Positions 16,993 through 27,466 of a DNA stretch of 64,000 bases are shown here, in pieces (within the stretch, counting starts at the first letter, position 1; each line of letters starts with the position of its first letter). Source of the stretch: Gammaproteobacteria bacterium (GTDB taxonomy: Bacteria > Pseudomonadota > Gammaproteobacteria > Xanthomonadales > Xanthomonadaceae); NCBI GenBank assembly GCA_025356635.1, contig JANXRY010000049.1, forward strand, positions 1-64,000, read 5' to 3'. The notes under the pieces were generated by a model that worked only from the letters and a program-made list of their open reading frames with translations, did no database searches and was not told where the DNA came from. Both the position numbers and the translations under genes were made by a program.

Positions 16993-19794
16993 ATGCGTAT
17001 CCTCGATCGTTCCGTGTTCGTCGGCCCTTCGTTGTATGCGCATTTCCCGGTCATCCGGCTCGAACTCGACCTGGGCGCGCTGGAAGCCTGGCCGACCGGA
17101 AAACTCGGTGCGGCCTACGTTGACGCGCTGGTCGCTGCCCTGCCGGGGCTGGCCGATCACGGCTGCTCCTACCGCGAACCCGGCGGCCTGATCCGGCGCA
17201 TGAAGGAAGGCGAGGGCACCTGGCTGGGCCACGTGCTCGAGCACGTGGCGATCGAATTGCAGAACGTCGCGGGTGAGGACGTCACCTTCGGCAAGACCCG
17301 CAGCATCGACGACCGCCCCGGCGTGTACTCGGTGGTCTACGAATACGCGCAGCGTGAAGAAGGCATCGCTGCTGGCGAACTGGCCCTGCGCCTGTTGTGC
17401 TCGTTGTTGCCGACGGAATTACAACCGGCCGACAGCGTGCCTTCGGATTGGCATTGGCCGGAGGCGCGTGACCAGTTCATCCGCTACGCGCAACGGCGCG
17501 CGCTTGGGCCTTCGACCGCCTCGTTGGTCAAGGCCGCCGAGGAACGCAACATTCCGTGGTTGCGGCTCAACGAGCAATCGCTGGTGCAGCTTGGCCACGG
17601 TCGTTTCCAGCAGCGCATCCAGGCCACCGTCACCGGCAAGACGCCGCATATCGCGGTGGAGCTCGCCAGCGACAAGGAAGAAACCAACAAGATCCTCGGC
17701 ACGCTCGGCTTGCCCGTGCCGCGCCAGGAACTGGTGCAGAGCGAATCGCAGGCGGTGCGCGCGGCGCGCCGCATCGGTTACCCAGTGGTGACCAAACCCT
17801 ACAACGGCAACCACGGCCGCGGCATTTCGATTCGCCTGACCAACGCGGAAGAAGTGATCGCCGGCTTCGTCAAGGCCAAGGAAATTTCGCGTTCGGTGAT
17901 TGTCGAGACCTTCCTCGAAGGCGATGATCATCGTTTGCTGGTGGTCAATGGCGAGCTGGTCGCAGCGACCCGGCGCACACCCGGCCACGTGGTCGGCGAC
18001 GGCGTGCATACGATCACTCAATTGGTCGAGATCGTGAACCAGGATCCGCGCCGTGGCGTCGGCCACGAGAAAGTGCTGACCCGGCTCGAACTCGACGCGC
18101 AGGCACAAATGATGATGGCGCGCGCCGAAGTCACTGCCGACAGCGTGCCCGAAGCCGGTCGCGCGATTTATCTGCGTTCGACCGCGAACCTGTCGACCGG
18201 CGGTACTGCCACCGATGTCACCGACGTCATCCATCCCGACAACCGCGACATGGCGGTGCGCGCGATCAAGGCGATCGGCCTGGATGTTGGCGGCGTCGAT
18301 TTTCTTTCCACCAACATTGCTGATAGCTACAAGGCGATCGGCGGCGGCATCTGCGAGGTCAATGCCGCGCCCGGTTTCCGCATGCATGTGGCGCCCAGCG
18401 AAGGCACGCCGCGCGACGTCGCCGGCCCGGTGATCGACATGCTGTTTCCGCATGGCACATCAACGCGCGTGCCGATCTCGGCAATCACCGGCACCAACGG
18501 CAAGACCACCACCGCGCGCATGCTTGCGCATATCGTCAAGATGGCTGGCTATACGCCGGGCCTGACCACCACCGACGGCGTCTACATCGACGGCCAGCGC
18601 ACGGTCGAAGGCGACATGACCGGCCCGGTCTCGGCGCGGATGGTGCTGGCCGATCCGCAGATTGACTTCGCCGTGCTGGAAACCGCGCGCGGCGGCCTGA
18701 TCCGCGCCGGCATGGGCGTGAGCAAGGTCGACGTCGGTGCCGTGCTCAACGTGCAATCCGATCACCTGGGCATGAAGGGCGTGGACACGCTCGAGCAGCT
18801 GGCCGAGATCAAGCGGATTGTCGTCGAGGTCGCGACCGATTGCGCCGTGCTCAACGCCGACGATCCGAACGTGCTGAAAATGTCCGGCTACACCGACGCC
18901 AAGGTGATCTGTTACGTCACCTTGAATCCACAGCACGGCTTGGTACGCGAGCATATCCGCGCTGGCGGCCGCGCCTGCGCGCTCGAGGCCGGCGTCAACG
19001 GCCAGATGATCACGCTCTACGACAAGGGCAGCCATATTCCGCTGCTGTGGACCCACTTGATTCCGGCGACGCTGGAAGGCCGCGCCCTGCACAACGTGCA
19101 GAACGCGATGTTCGCCGCTGCGATCGCTTTCTCCCATGGCATAAAACTCGATGCGATCCGCCAGGGCCTGCGCACCTTCGACAGCACCTTCTTCCAGGCG
19201 CCGGGCCGGATGAACGTGTACGACGAGCATCCGTTCAAGGTGCTGTTCGACTACGGCCACAACGCGCACGCAGTCGGCGTGATGGCCGACCTCGCACAGC
19301 GCCTGGACGTGCCAGGCCGGCGCATCGTGGTGATCGCCGGTCCCGGCGATCGCCGCGACGAGGACCTGCGCGACATCGCCAAGGCGGTCGCTGGTCGCTT
19401 CGACCACTACATCGCCCGGCGCGACGACGACCTGCGCGGCCGCGCCGGCGACGAAGTGCCCAAACTGATCGCGGCGACTTTGCGCGAACACGGCGTTGCC
19501 AGTGAAATCATCTCGATCATTCCCGACGAACAGGAGGCGATTGAAGCCGGTCTGCGGATGGGCCAGCCAGGCGATCTCGTGCTGATCTTCGCCGATTCGT
19601 TGACGCGCTCGTGGAAGCAGGTGATCAAGTTCCGTCCCGAAGGCGCGCCCGAGCAGGTGGCCAAGCCGGCGCCCTCGGCGGCGGCGGTGATCGAAGTGTC
19701 GCCAGCGGCCGAAATGGCCTTCACCGCGTTGCAATGGGAAGGCGTGGTGCGCGATGAGCGCGGCATCACGCTGTCGCGGGAGCAGGACGACTGA
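16993..19794 (+). CDS. cphA: Cyanophycin synthetase
   Basis: Start placed at ATG 16993, just after the cphB stop, with GGAG within the end of cphB (16981-16984). The 933 residues show the three-part layout of CphA: an N-terminal domain (about 1-160), an ATP-grasp region (around residues 225-480, with KEETNKILGTLGLPVP and VTKPYNGNHGRGI), and a Mur-ligase-like domain with the P-loop ITGTNGKTTT at about residue 495 and ETARGGLIRAG. The two ATP sites add Asp to the backbone and Arg to the side chain. The enzyme makes granules of cyanophycin as a nitrogen, carbon and energy store. Confidence 0.96.
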   Translation: MRILDRSVFVGPSLYAHFPVIRLELDLGALEAWPTGKLGAAYVDALVAALPGLADHGCSYREPGGLIRRMKEGEGTWLGHVLEHVAIELQNVAGEDVTFGKTRSIDDRPGVYSVVYEYAQREEGIAAGELALRLLCSLLPTELQPADSVPSDWHWPEARDQFIRYAQRRALGPSTASLVKAAEERNIPWLRLNEQSLVQLGHGRFQQRIQATVTGKTPHIAVELASDKEETNKILGTLGLPVPRQELVQSESQAVRAARRIGYPVVTKPYNGNHGRGISIRLTNAEEVIAGFVKAKEISRSVIVETFLEGDDHRLLVVNGELVAATRRTPGHVVGDGVHTITQLVEIVNQDPRRGVGHEKVLTRLELDAQAQMMMARAEVTADSVPEAGRAIYLRSTANLSTGGTATDVTDVIHPDNRDMAVRAIKAIGLDVGGVDFLSTNIADSYKAIGGGICEVNAAPGFRMHVAPSEGTPRDVAGPVIDMLFPHGTSTRVPISAITGTNGKTTTARMLAHIVKMAGYTPGLTTTDGVYIDGQRTVEGDMTGPVSARMVLADPQIDFAVLETARGGLIRAGMGVSKVDVGAVLNVQSDHLGMKGVDTLEQLAEIKRIVVEVATDCAVLNADDPNVLKMSGYTDAKVICYVTLNPQHGLVREHIRAGGRACALEAGVNGQMITLYDKGSHIPLLWTHLIPATLEGRALHNVQNAMFAAAIAFSHGIKLDAIRQGLRTFDSTFFQAPGRMNVYDEHPFKVLFDYGHNAHAVGVMADLAQRLDVPGRRIVVIAGPGDRRDEDLRDIAKAVAGRFDHYIARRDDDLRGRAGDEVPKLIAATLREHGVASEIISIIPDEQEAIEAGLRMGQPGDLVLIFADSLTRSWKQVIKFRPEGAPEQVAKPAPSAAAVIEVSPAAEMAFTALQWEGVVRDERGITLSREQDD

Positions 19795-21554
19795 GCGCGC
19801 TGCCGCTGCTGCCGTTTGAGGATTCGCGCCGCCTGACCGGACCCAATCTGTACTTCGCCGAGACCGGCGTAGTGCTGGAGGTTATCGGTCCCGGCGCCGA
19901 CGACGCGGCTTTGCATGCGCGTTGGTGCGAGCGCATCGCACAGGGAAGACGCATTCTTGCTTGGCCGGAGCTGGCCATCGTCGTTCGTCCGCATCCGGGC
20001 GGCGCGACTCTGGCGTTCGCCGCGCCGGTCGACCAATTGTTTTGCGCGACCGAACTCAACGAATGGGCCTGGCTGGCCACGGTCGATGTCGCTGAATGCC
20101 ATGCGCCCGGATTTGCGGCGAGTTGGGACGAAGCCAGCGCCTTCCAAACGCTGCGCTTGTTCGCGGCGGCGGAAGCCCGGCCCGATCTCGTCACCCTGCT
20201 CGCTACAGCAAAAGATCGCGGGCTTCCGACCTTGCTCGATGATGATCGACTCACGCTCGGATTGGGTGAGGGCGGCCGCACTTGGCCACGTGAGAGGTTG
20301 CCGGCGATTGCCGATGTGCCCTGGCCGGAACTGCATGGCATACCCACTGCTTTGGTCACCGGTTCCAACGGCAAGACCACCACCGTGCGCTTGCTCGCTG
20401 CATTGCTTCGCGCACACGGGCTGCGCTGCGCGCATTCGTGCACCGACGGCGTGTTCTTCGAAGGTCGGGCGCTGGTCTCCGGCGATTATTCCGGGCCGGC
20501 CGGTGCGCGCACGGTGTTGCGCCATCCGGACGTGGCGGCCGCAGTATTGGAAACCGCGCGCGGCGGCATCCTGCGCCGCGGACTGGCGGTTGAGCGCGCC
20601 GATGTCGCGGTGGTGACCAATATCAGCGCCGACCACTACGGCGAATACGGCATCCACGACCTCGATGACTTGGCCGATACCAAGTTGACGATGGCACGCG
20701 CGCTGGTTTCCGAAGGCGTGCTCGTGGTCAATGCCGATGATGTTCTGTTGCGCGCCAAGGCGATGACATGCGGCAAGCGGCTGGCATGGTTCGCATTGAA
20801 CGATGCGCATCCGACCCTGAGCGCACATCGCACGCGAGATGGCATGACCAGCGGTGTCGGCAATGGGCGCCTGATGCTGTCGGTCACCGGGATGCAACAC
20901 GATCTGGGTGATGTCGTGGCGATGCCGCTCACGGCCGAAGGTCACGCCGGCTACAACATCGCCAACATCGCTGCGGCGGTACTGGCGGCGGTTTGCCTGG
21001 GCGTTACCGTCGAAACAATTCGCCGCGTGCTGGCGGAATTCGGCAACGATCCCGCCGACAATCCCGGGCGCTTGCAGCGCTGGACGTTTGCTGACGTGAA
21101 GGTGCTCATGGACTACGCGCATAACCCCGATGGCTTGCGCGGCTTGCTCACCATTGCCGCCACCCTCGCGAATGGCGCGCGCCTGGGTTTGCTGCTGGGC
21201 CAGGCGGGCAATCGGGGGAATGCGGAAATTCGCGATCTGGCCGCTGTCGCCGCCGACTTCGCCCCGCGTTTCGTGGTGCTCAAGGACATCGATGGCTACC
21301 TGCGCGGGCGCGCACCGGGCGAGGTCGCGGAAATCCTGAAGAACGAATTGCGCCAACGCGGTTTCGCCGATCTCGATTTGCCGCAGCGCCTGGGCGAGGC
21401 CGAGGCTGCACGCGAAGCGCTGCGGCTGATTCATGCAGGCGAAGTGCTGGTACTGCCGGTGCATGCGGCCAAGGCGCGCGTGGAAGTTGCAGCCTTTCTT
21501 GACGACCTGCGGTCAGCGGGGTGGACGGCCGGGGAAGCGCTACCGGGCGAATAA
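19791..21554 (+). CDS. CphA-like Mur-ligase-domain protein without ATP-grasp; probable CTG start
   Basis: About 587 residues if translation starts at CTG 19791, which overlaps the cphA stop (CTGA); the first ordinary start is GTG 19872. The codons before 19872 read ...FEDSRRLTGPNLYFAETG, which looks like real, conserved protein, and no ATG, GTG or TTG exists in that stretch after the in-frame stop at 19755. GGGAG at 19778-19782 could serve as ribosome site for the CTG. The protein has a Mur-ligase P-loop (VTGSNGKTTT) and the CphA-type LETARGGILRRGL, but no ATP-grasp domain. It could polymerise or repair cyanophycin-like material, or modulate CphA. Function is inference; the domain call is firm. 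Confidence 0.8.
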   Translation: MSALPLLPFEDSRRLTGPNLYFAETGVVLEVIGPGADDAALHARWCERIAQGRRILAWPELAIVVRPHPGGATLAFAAPVDQLFCATELNEWAWLATVDVAECHAPGFAASWDEASAFQTLRLFAAAEARPDLVTLLATAKDRGLPTLLDDDRLTLGLGEGGRTWPRERLPAIADVPWPELHGIPTALVTGSNGKTTTVRLLAALLRAHGLRCAHSCTDGVFFEGRALVSGDYSGPAGARTVLRHPDVAAAVLETARGGILRRGLAVERADVAVVTNISADHYGEYGIHDLDDLADTKLTMARALVSEGVLVVNADDVLLRAKAMTCGKRLAWFALNDAHPTLSAHRTRDGMTSGVGNGRLMLSVTGMQHDLGDVVAMPLTAEGHAGYNIANIAAAVLAAVCLGVTVETIRRVLAEFGNDPADNPGRLQRWTFADVKVLMDYAHNPDGLRGLLTIAATLANGARLGLLLGQAGNRGNAEIRDLAAVAADFAPRFVVLKDIDGYLRGRAPGEVAEILKNELRQRGFADLDLPQRLGEAEAAREALRLIHAGEVLVLPVHAAKARVEVAAFLDDLRSAGWTAGEALPGE

Positions 21555-21642
21555 GTGCCTGCCAGCCGGCCCCTCGCCGCATCGCTTTCCGTTACCCTAT
21601 TAGGCAATCGCGAAGCCGGGTGCTCGCGTTGGAGGGTGTGCC

Positions 21643-22842
21643 TTGCCGCAGGAAGTCAATCCGTTACTGAACCAGGTCTCCAGACTCGATACGCAGACAG
21701 CGGTCGAGCGCCTGGACCTGCGCGATCCGGTCGAAGTGGCTGCGTTGCTTGCGGGGCTTCCGCCGGCGCGGGCGATCACCATACTTTCGGCCTTGTCGGA
21801 GGAAGCGCGTGAGCGAATCCTTGCCGCCGCCCCGGCGGGCACTGACTGGATGGACTCCCTGCGTTACCCCGAAGGCAGCGTCGGCCGCTTGCTCGAAGAT
21901 CCGCCGGCAGTATTTCGCAGCGGCACAAGCGTGGCGACGGCGGTGGACATCCTCCGAGAAACGATTCGCAAGCGGATGGTCACCTATCTGTTCGTGGTCG
22001 ATGCGGGCAATCACCTGATCGGCGTGGTCGCATTCCGCGAATTGCTCTATGCCGAGCGCACCCAGACGCTCGATCAGGTGATGCTGCCCTCGCCATTTTT
22101 CCTGGAACCGGAAACGACCCTCGTCCAGGCGATGCGCGAGGTCGTTACCCGGCACTATCCGGTGTATCCGGTCTGCGAGGCTGATGGCACCCTGGTCGGC
22201 CAGGTCCGTGGCCAGACTCTGTTCGAGCAACAGGCGTTCGAAATTTCCGCGCAGGCCGGCTCCATGGTCGGCGTCGAGAAAGAAGAGCGCCTGGCAACGC
22301 CGCTGATGCGCAGTTTCAAGTTCCGCCACCCGTGGCTGCAGATCAATTTGTTGACGGTATTCATCACGGCGGCGGTGGTGGGCATCTTCCAGGGCACCAT
22401 CGACAAGATCGTGGTGCTGGCCATGTTCCTGCCAGTGCTCGGCGGACAGAGCGGCAACCTTGGCTGCCAGTCGCTGGCGGTGGTGTTGCGTGGCATGACC
22501 TTGGGCGAGTTGCGCGGAACACGGATCGCTGCCCTGATCGCCAAGGAGGCGACGCTGGGATTGCTAAATGGCATGGTGACCGGCGTGTTGGCAGGTATCG
22601 CGATGTTCATCGTCGCCGGCCGGCATCCGGAAAACGGCTCGCCGATCTACCTCGGGATTATCACCATGGTCGCGATGTCGGTCAGCTGCATGATTGCCGG
22701 GATTGCCGGCACAACGATTCCGCTGGTGCTGCGCCGATTTGGTGCCGACCCGGCGACAGCATCGAGCATTTTCCTGACCACGATCACCGATGTCTGCAGC
22801 ATGGGTAGTTTTCTCTCCATGGTGACCTGGCTGCTGCTGTGA
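21643..22842 (+). CDS. mgtE: Magnesium transporter MgtE
   Basis: 399 residues from TTG 21643, chosen because GGAGGG lies 6 nt upstream and no ATG or GTG is in frame nearby. A shortened MgtE N-domain (about residues 1-85) is followed by a CBS pair (about 85-210) that senses Mg2+. The C-terminal ~180 residues form five membrane helices, including the pore signature [16 protein letters not shown]. The protein is some 50 residues shorter than the usual 450, the loss being in the N-domain. It imports Mg2+ and closes when internal Mg2+ is high. Confidence 0.93.
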   Translation: MPQEVNPLLNQVSRLDTQTAVERLDLRDPVEVAALLAGLPPARAITILSALSEEARERILAAAPAGTDWMDSLRYPEGSVGRLLEDPPAVFRSGTSVATAVDILRETIRKRMVTYLFVVDAGNHLIGVVAFRELLYAERTQTLDQVMLPSPFFLEPETTLVQAMREVVTRHYPVYPVCEADGTLVGQVRGQTLFEQQAFEISAQAGSMVGVEKEERLATPLMRSFKFRHPWLQINLLTVFITAAVVGIFQGTIDKIVVLAMFLPVLGGQSGNLGCQSLAVVLRGMTLGELRGTRIAALIAKEATLGLLNGMVTGVLAGIAMFIVAGRHPENGSPIYLGIITMVAMSVSCMIAGIAGTTIPLVLRRFGADPATASSIFLTTITDVCSMGSFLSMVTWLLL

Positions 22843-22914
22843 TTGCTGCGTTGCAACGTGCACCTTGCCGCTCGCTGCGAGAGGATGCAGCCTGCGACCC
22901 GGGGGAGGGACCGC

Positions 22915-22956
22915 AAAGCCCGCCGCCGCCGCATGGCGCTGCGGGCTTTCTTTTTC
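22915..22956 (+). terminator. Intrinsic terminator between mgtE and glnE
   Basis: AAAGCCCGC (22915-22923) pairs with GCGGGCTTT (22941-22949), and CTTTTTC follows. This is a standard stem plus U-tract that should end the mgtE transcript before glnE. Confidence 0.75.
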
Positions 22957-22990
22957 CGCAGTCGGCAAGCCGCTGTGCCAGGATCGCGTG

Positions 22991-25777
22991 GTGACCGCGA
23001 CCTTCGACGAACTGCAAGCCAGTTTGCTGGCGAGGGCTTTCGCGCGACTAAAGCGCGCGGCTGTTCCGCAAGACGCCGCCCAGCACGAACGCCTCGCACG
23101 CCTGATCCTGGCCAGCGACTTTGCCCTCGATACCCTGGTTCGCCAGCCGGCGCTATTGGCGACGCTGGATGGCCCGGCATTACCGCTGCCCGAGCTGGCG
23201 CCGGAACGTGAGAGCGACTGGCCGGGCCTGTTGCGGCACTGGCGTGCGGCCGAATCGACCCGTTTGATCTGGCGCGATGTGCAAAGCCTGGACGCAGTCG
23301 AGGCCACGCTTGCCGGCAGTAGCTGGATTGCCGAGCAAGCCTTGCAGGCGGCGCTGACGGCGGTGTTCCATGCCATGCGCGAGCGCCATGGCGTGGTGCG
23401 CGATGCCGATGGGTGCGAACAGACCATGGTGGTGTTTGCGCTTGGAAAACTCGGCGGCGGCGAGCTCAATTTTTCCTCGGATGTCGATCTGGTCTATGCC
23501 TTCACCGGTCATGGCCACAGCGATGGCGCGCGCCCGCTTGATGCCGATGCCTGGTTCACGCGTGCCGGCCAGCGGCTCGCGCAATTGCTGGGCGAAGTGA
23601 CTGCCGATGGTTTTTGCCATCGCGTCGATTTGCGCCTGCGGCCGTTCGGCGCATCCGGGCGGATCGCACTCAGTTTCTCGGCGATGGAGCAGTACTACCA
23701 GCGCGAGGGCCGTGATTGGGAACGCTACGCCTGGGTCAAGGCGCGTCCGGTGGCTGGCGATCTCGCGGCCGGCGAACGCCTGCTGGAGACCTTGCTGCCC
23801 TTCGTCTATCGCCGCTATCTCGACTACACCGCGCTCGACGGCCTGCGCGAAATGAAAGCGATGGTCGATGCCGAAGTGCAAAAACGCGAGCTCGCCGATC
23901 ACCTCAAGCTCGGCCCAGGTGGCATTCGCGAAATAGAATTCCTGGTGCAGGCCTTGCAGTTGATTCGTGCCGGCCGCGAACCCGCGTTGCGGCAACGCGC
24001 CTTGCTGCCGGCCTTGGCTGCGCTTGCCGAAGCCGGCCATTTACCGCTGACGACGGCGCAAGCCCTGGCGCAGGCGTATCGTTTTTTGCGGCGAATCGAG
24101 AATCGTGTGCAAATGCTGGCCGATCAGCAAACGCATTCGCTGCCCGAAAATCCCTGGTTGCGCGAGCGCATCGCCCGAGCCCTGGATTTCGTGGATGGCG
24201 ATGCCTTGCGCGGTGAACTCGATCGCCATCGCGCACAGGTCAGCGAGGCCTTCGAAGGTTTGCTCCAGGCCCGGCGTCGGCACGCCATGCCAACTGTGCT
24301 CGCGCAATACTGGCGTGGCTTGCCTGACCAGGGCGACGCCGTTGTGTTGGCCGAGGCCGGGTTTGTTGATGCCGACGCGCACCATGTCCGCCTGCGCGAC
24401 TTCGCCCGCTCGCCGGCCGTTCATGCCTTATCCGAGCGTGCGCGGCTACGGCTCGATCATGTATTGCCGGCTCTGATCGAAGCGGCGGGCCACAGTTCGG
24501 CGCCGGATGCGGCGCTGTCGCGGGGGCTGAGCCTGATGCAGGCGATCACCCGGCGTGCCAGTTATCTCGCCTTGCTGGAAGAGCAACCGGCGGCGCTCAA
24601 TCGCCTGGTCGACGTTACCGCGCGCAGTGCATTGATGTCCGAGCGATTGGCTGCGCATCCGTTGTTGCTCGATGAACTGCTCGATACGCGCGCCGCCGGT
24701 CCGTTGCCCGATGCTGCGACGATACGTGAGCAGATGACGCGGTTTTTGGCGTCGTTACCGGACGATGACACCGAAGCGGCACTGTTGGCGCTCAACGAAC
24801 AACGACAGAGCTTGTCGTTCCGAATTGCCTTGGCGACGTTGGCGCAACGGCAGCCGGCAACTAAGAGCGCTGCGCAATTGGCGATTCTGGCCGAAACATC
24901 GCTGGCAGCGGCTTTGGTTTTGGCGACCGCCGAGATGCGCACGATGCATGGCGACGTGCCGGGAGTTGGCTTCGCGGTGATCGGTTACGGCAGCCTCGGT
25001 GGCGATGAGCTTGGCTTCGGTTCAGATCTCGATTTGGTCTTCCTGCACGATGCGCGTGGCGAGTCGGCGTCCGATGGTTCGCGACCCCTGGATGCCGGAC
25101 GCTATTTCGCCCGGCTGGCGCAAAAACTGGTGAGCCTGCTCGGTACGGTCACTGCTGCCGGCCGCCTCTATGAAGTGGACGTGCGTTTACGCCCCGACGG
25201 TGCCAAGGGCCTGCTGGTTTCGAGCCTCGACAGCTTCGCCGATTACCAGCGTCATCGCGCTTGGACCTGGGAGCAGCAGGCACTGGTGCGCGCCCGCGCC
25301 TGTGCCGGCGATGCCCGCGTCTGCGCGGGCTTCGAACAGATTCGCCGGGAAATTCTGCAACGACCGCGCGATGCCCATGTACTTGCCAGCGAAGTCATCG
25401 CGATGCGTCGGCGCATGCGCGGCGAACTGGATCGCAGCAATGCCACGCGCTTCGATCTCAAGCAAGGCGAAGGCGGCCTGGTGGATCTGGAATTCCTGCT
25501 CCAGGCCGGTGTGCTCGGTCACGCCGCTACCCGGCCAGCACTGGGCGAAACAACGCGAACGCCCGAGCTGATTGATCGTCTTGTCGCCGCCGGTGTGCTA
25601 TCTGGCCAACAAGGTGAGGCCTTGCTGGTCGCGCATGCGACGCTGCTGGCGCGCGGCCTGGATTGCACCCTCGACCGGCGCCCGCGCCTGTGCCCGCAAG
25701 ACGAAGCGATCGAGCAGGCACGTGCGCTGATCGGCGAAGCGTGCCGTAGTCAGTCTTTGGATTTCAGCGCCGGCTGA
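22991..25777 (+). CDS. glnE: Bifunctional glutamine synthetase adenylyltransferase/deadenylase
   Basis: 928 residues from GTG 22991 (GTG 22988 is equally possible); the frame is open further upstream but that part overlaps the terminator. Two nucleotidyltransferase domains are visible: one with [20 protein letters not shown] near residue 152 (the deadenylating half) and one with [20 protein letters not shown] near residue 665 (the adenylylating half), joined by a helical regulatory region. The enzyme switches glutamine synthetase off and on by AMP transfer in response to PII. Its location 1.4 kb after the cyanophycin operon fits nitrogen handling but need not be functional. Confidence 0.96.
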   Translation: MTATFDELQASLLARAFARLKRAAVPQDAAQHERLARLILASDFALDTLVRQPALLATLDGPALPLPELAPERESDWPGLLRHWRAAESTRLIWRDVQSLDAVEATLAGSSWIAEQALQAALTAVFHAMRERHGVVRDADGCEQTMVVFALGKLGGGELNFSSDVDLVYAFTGHGHSDGARPLDADAWFTRAGQRLAQLLGEVTADGFCHRVDLRLRPFGASGRIALSFSAMEQYYQREGRDWERYAWVKARPVAGDLAAGERLLETLLPFVYRRYLDYTALDGLREMKAMVDAEVQKRELADHLKLGPGGIREIEFLVQALQLIRAGREPALRQRALLPALAALAEAGHLPLTTAQALAQAYRFLRRIENRVQMLADQQTHSLPENPWLRERIARALDFVDGDALRGELDRHRAQVSEAFEGLLQARRRHAMPTVLAQYWRGLPDQGDAVVLAEAGFVDADAHHVRLRDFARSPAVHALSERARLRLDHVLPALIEAAGHSSAPDAALSRGLSLMQAITRRASYLALLEEQPAALNRLVDVTARSALMSERLAAHPLLLDELLDTRAAGPLPDAATIREQMTRFLASLPDDDTEAALLALNEQRQSLSFRIALATLAQRQPATKSAAQLAILAETSLAAALVLATAEMRTMHGDVPGVGFAVIGYGSLGGDELGFGSDLDLVFLHDARGESASDGSRPLDAGRYFARLAQKLVSLLGTVTAAGRLYEVDVRLRPDGAKGLLVSSLDSFADYQRHRAWTWEQQALVRARACAGDARVCAGFEQIRREILQRPRDAHVLASEVIAMRRRMRGELDRSNATRFDLKQGEGGLVDLEFLLQAGVLGHAATRPALGETTRTPELIDRLVAAGVLSGQQGEALLVAHATLLARGLDCTLDRRPRLCPQDEAIEQARALIGEACRSQSLDFSAG

Positions 25778-26723
25778 GCCGCTCGCGAACCACGCTGGTG
25801 ACGCGCGCGGCTTCGATCAAGGGTTCGCCCATGAACGCTTTCGGTTCGTGTTCCTGCGCGCGGACGCGGCTGCGCCGCAGCAGGTCGTCCAGGAAACCGC
25901 GCACGCGCCCAGTGGCGCGCCCGGGCTCGGCGACGTAAACGGGAACCGACGTCGCGCAGGCTTCGGAGATCATGTTCACCGAATCGGGCGAGACCACGAT
26001 GCGGTCGGCCCAGGCAAGTACGCCGGGATATGGATTCTCGCCATCGGTCGCATCCATCCAGACGATTCCGGGGCCGGCGCTATAGCGTTCGCGTGTCAGC
26101 GCGCGCACTTCCGGTGGCGTGCGGCGCGAGCCGCAGATCAACAGACTACCGCCTTCGCGCGCCAGCCAGTATTCGAGCTTGGTCATCATGACTTCGAAAG
26201 CGCTGCGGTCGAAGCGCACGGCGCGGGTTGGCCCACCGAGCAACACAGCGGTTCGTGGGCCGGGTAGCAACCCGAGCGCAGGAAACTGGTCGCGCGCGCG
26301 TTGCAACCACTTGGCATCGACCGGATGCAGGCTGCCAGCAAGCGTGATCACGTTATCGCCGGCCAGGCCGTCGTGTTCTGGAGCGATGACCAGATCCCAA
26401 TGATGAGTGGAGATTCGCGGATCAAGGATTTGCACGGCTTGCGCACCGGCATCATGGGCAAAGCGCGTGGCCAACGCCGCCTGGCGACCGCAGCCGATGA
26501 CGAGCGTGGGCGTTCGTGCATGCAGCGCGATGGCGAAATCGCTGCCGAAACTGGCCGCTGCTCCCGCCAGCCGCCGTGGCGCGAACCAGCGCGCCGGCAG
26601 GCGCGGCTGCAGGACGCATTCGCGCCAGGCAAGGCCCAATGCATCGGCAAGGGCCACGGCCTGGCGGCGATTGCCGGCGTGGCCGTCGTGCAGTACCCAA
26701 GTGGCATGGCCGTCGGAGTTCAT
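25764..26723 (-). CDS. ELM1-family protein (mitochondrial-fission ELM1-like, GT-B fold)
   Basis: 319 residues. The N-terminus [20 protein letters not shown] and the C-terminal [22 protein letters not shown] are hallmarks of the ELM1 family, which has a GT-B glycosyltransferase-like fold. In bacteria its role is unproven; it is often near LPS genes, as here (LPS core genes begin 1.6 kb away). The gene overlaps the 3' end of glnE by 14 nt, convergent. The name comes from the plant homologue and should not be read as a function. Confidence 0.85.
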   Translation of the reverse strand: MNSDGHATWVLHDGHAGNRRQAVALADALGLAWRECVLQPRLPARWFAPRRLAGAAASFGSDFAIALHARTPTLVIGCGRQAALATRFAHDAGAQAVQILDPRISTHHWDLVIAPEHDGLAGDNVITLAGSLHPVDAKWLQRARDQFPALGLLPGPRTAVLLGGPTRAVRFDRSAFEVMMTKLEYWLAREGGSLLICGSRRTPPEVRALTRERYSAGPGIVWMDATDGENPYPGVLAWADRIVVSPDSVNMISEACATSVPVYVAEPGRATGRVRGFLDDLLRRSRVRAQEHEPKAFMGEPLIEAARVTSVVRERLSRR

Positions 26724-26771
26724 GGCGCGGCGAGCTTAGCAGGAGGAGGGCGGCTGTTGCGTGTTGGCGAC

Positions 26772-26789
26772 GAACCGTTTCGACGGTTC
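26772..26789. promoter_or_regulatory. Perfect palindrome between divergent ELM1-like and reductase genes
   Basis: GAACCGT and ACGGTTC flank a TTCG centre. The palindrome ends 2 nt before the candidate -35 box of the reductase gene and lies 48 nt upstream of the ELM1-like start, a position expected for an operator. It could instead act as an RNA hairpin. Confidence 0.35.
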
Positions 26790-26791
26790 AC

Positions 26792-26820
26792 CTGTTGTTG
26801 CCGGCCCCGACCGTTACACT
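26792..26820 (+). promoter_or_regulatory. Candidate sigma-70 promoter of the nitroreductase-family gene
   Basis: -35 CTGTTG (26792-26797), 17-nt spacer, -10 TACACT (26815-26820). The expected start is about 20 nt before the ATG at 26847. Confidence 0.5.
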
Positions 26821-26846
26821 GGTGCCTTGCAACATCAGGAACCAAG

Positions 26847-27443
26847 ATGGCCACCCCCTTGAACGACGTCGCGCTCGACCAACTTTTCCGCACGGCACGC
26901 ACCCACAACGTCTGGCTGGACCAGCCGATTGGCGACGATCAATTGCATGCGCTCTATGAGTTGCTCAAGTTCGGCCCGACCACCAGCAACACCTGTCCAG
27001 CGCGATTCGTGTTCGTGAAATCGCCTGAAGCCAAGGCCAAGCTCGGTCCGGCGCTGGATGAGGGCAACTACGCCAAGACCATGGCCGCGCCGGTGGTCGT
27101 GATCGTCGCCTACGACCTGGCCTTCTACGAGAAGCTGTCGCAACTGTTCCCGCATAACCTTGCCGCCAAGGGCTGGTTCGACACAAAATCCGAGACCGAG
27201 CTCACCACGATCTGTTTACGCAATGGCAGCTTGCAGGGCGCCTACCTGATGTTGGCCGCGCGTTCGCTCGGATTGGATTGCGGGCCGATGTCGGGCTTCA
27301 ACAACGCCATGGTCGACGCGGCATTCTTCGCCGGCACCCGCATCCGCTCGAATTTCCTGATCAATCTCGGCTATGGCGATGCCAGCAAATTGTTCCCGCG
27401 TTCGCCGCGCCTGACCTTCGACGACGCCTGCCAAATCCTTTAA
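26847..27443 (+). CDS. Nitroreductase-family reductase (malonic semialdehyde reductase RutE/HadB-like)
   Basis: 198 residues from ATG 26847. The whole length matches the FMN-dependent RutE/HadB subfamily: [14 protein letters not shown] at the start, [14 protein letters not shown] in the FMN-binding region, and the central [12 protein letters not shown]. RutE reduces malonic semialdehyde to 3-hydroxypropionate in uracil breakdown, but no other rut gene is in the window, so a general NAD(P)H-dependent reductase role is possible. It is followed 23 nt later by yceI. Confidence 0.88.
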   Translation: MATPLNDVALDQLFRTARTHNVWLDQPIGDDQLHALYELLKFGPTTSNTCPARFVFVKSPEAKAKLGPALDEGNYAKTMAAPVVVIVAYDLAFYEKLSQLFPHNLAAKGWFDTKSETELTTICLRNGSLQGAYLMLAARSLGLDCGPMSGFNNAMVDAAFFAGTRIRSNFLINLGYGDASKLFPRSPRLTFDDACQIL

Positions 27444-27466
27444 ATCCACCCGCACAGGAAATTCCG

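Noticed and set aside
22843-23211. Small plus-strand frame across the mgtE-glnE gap
   Set aside because: Arg-rich, runs into glnE, covers a terminator; no family match.
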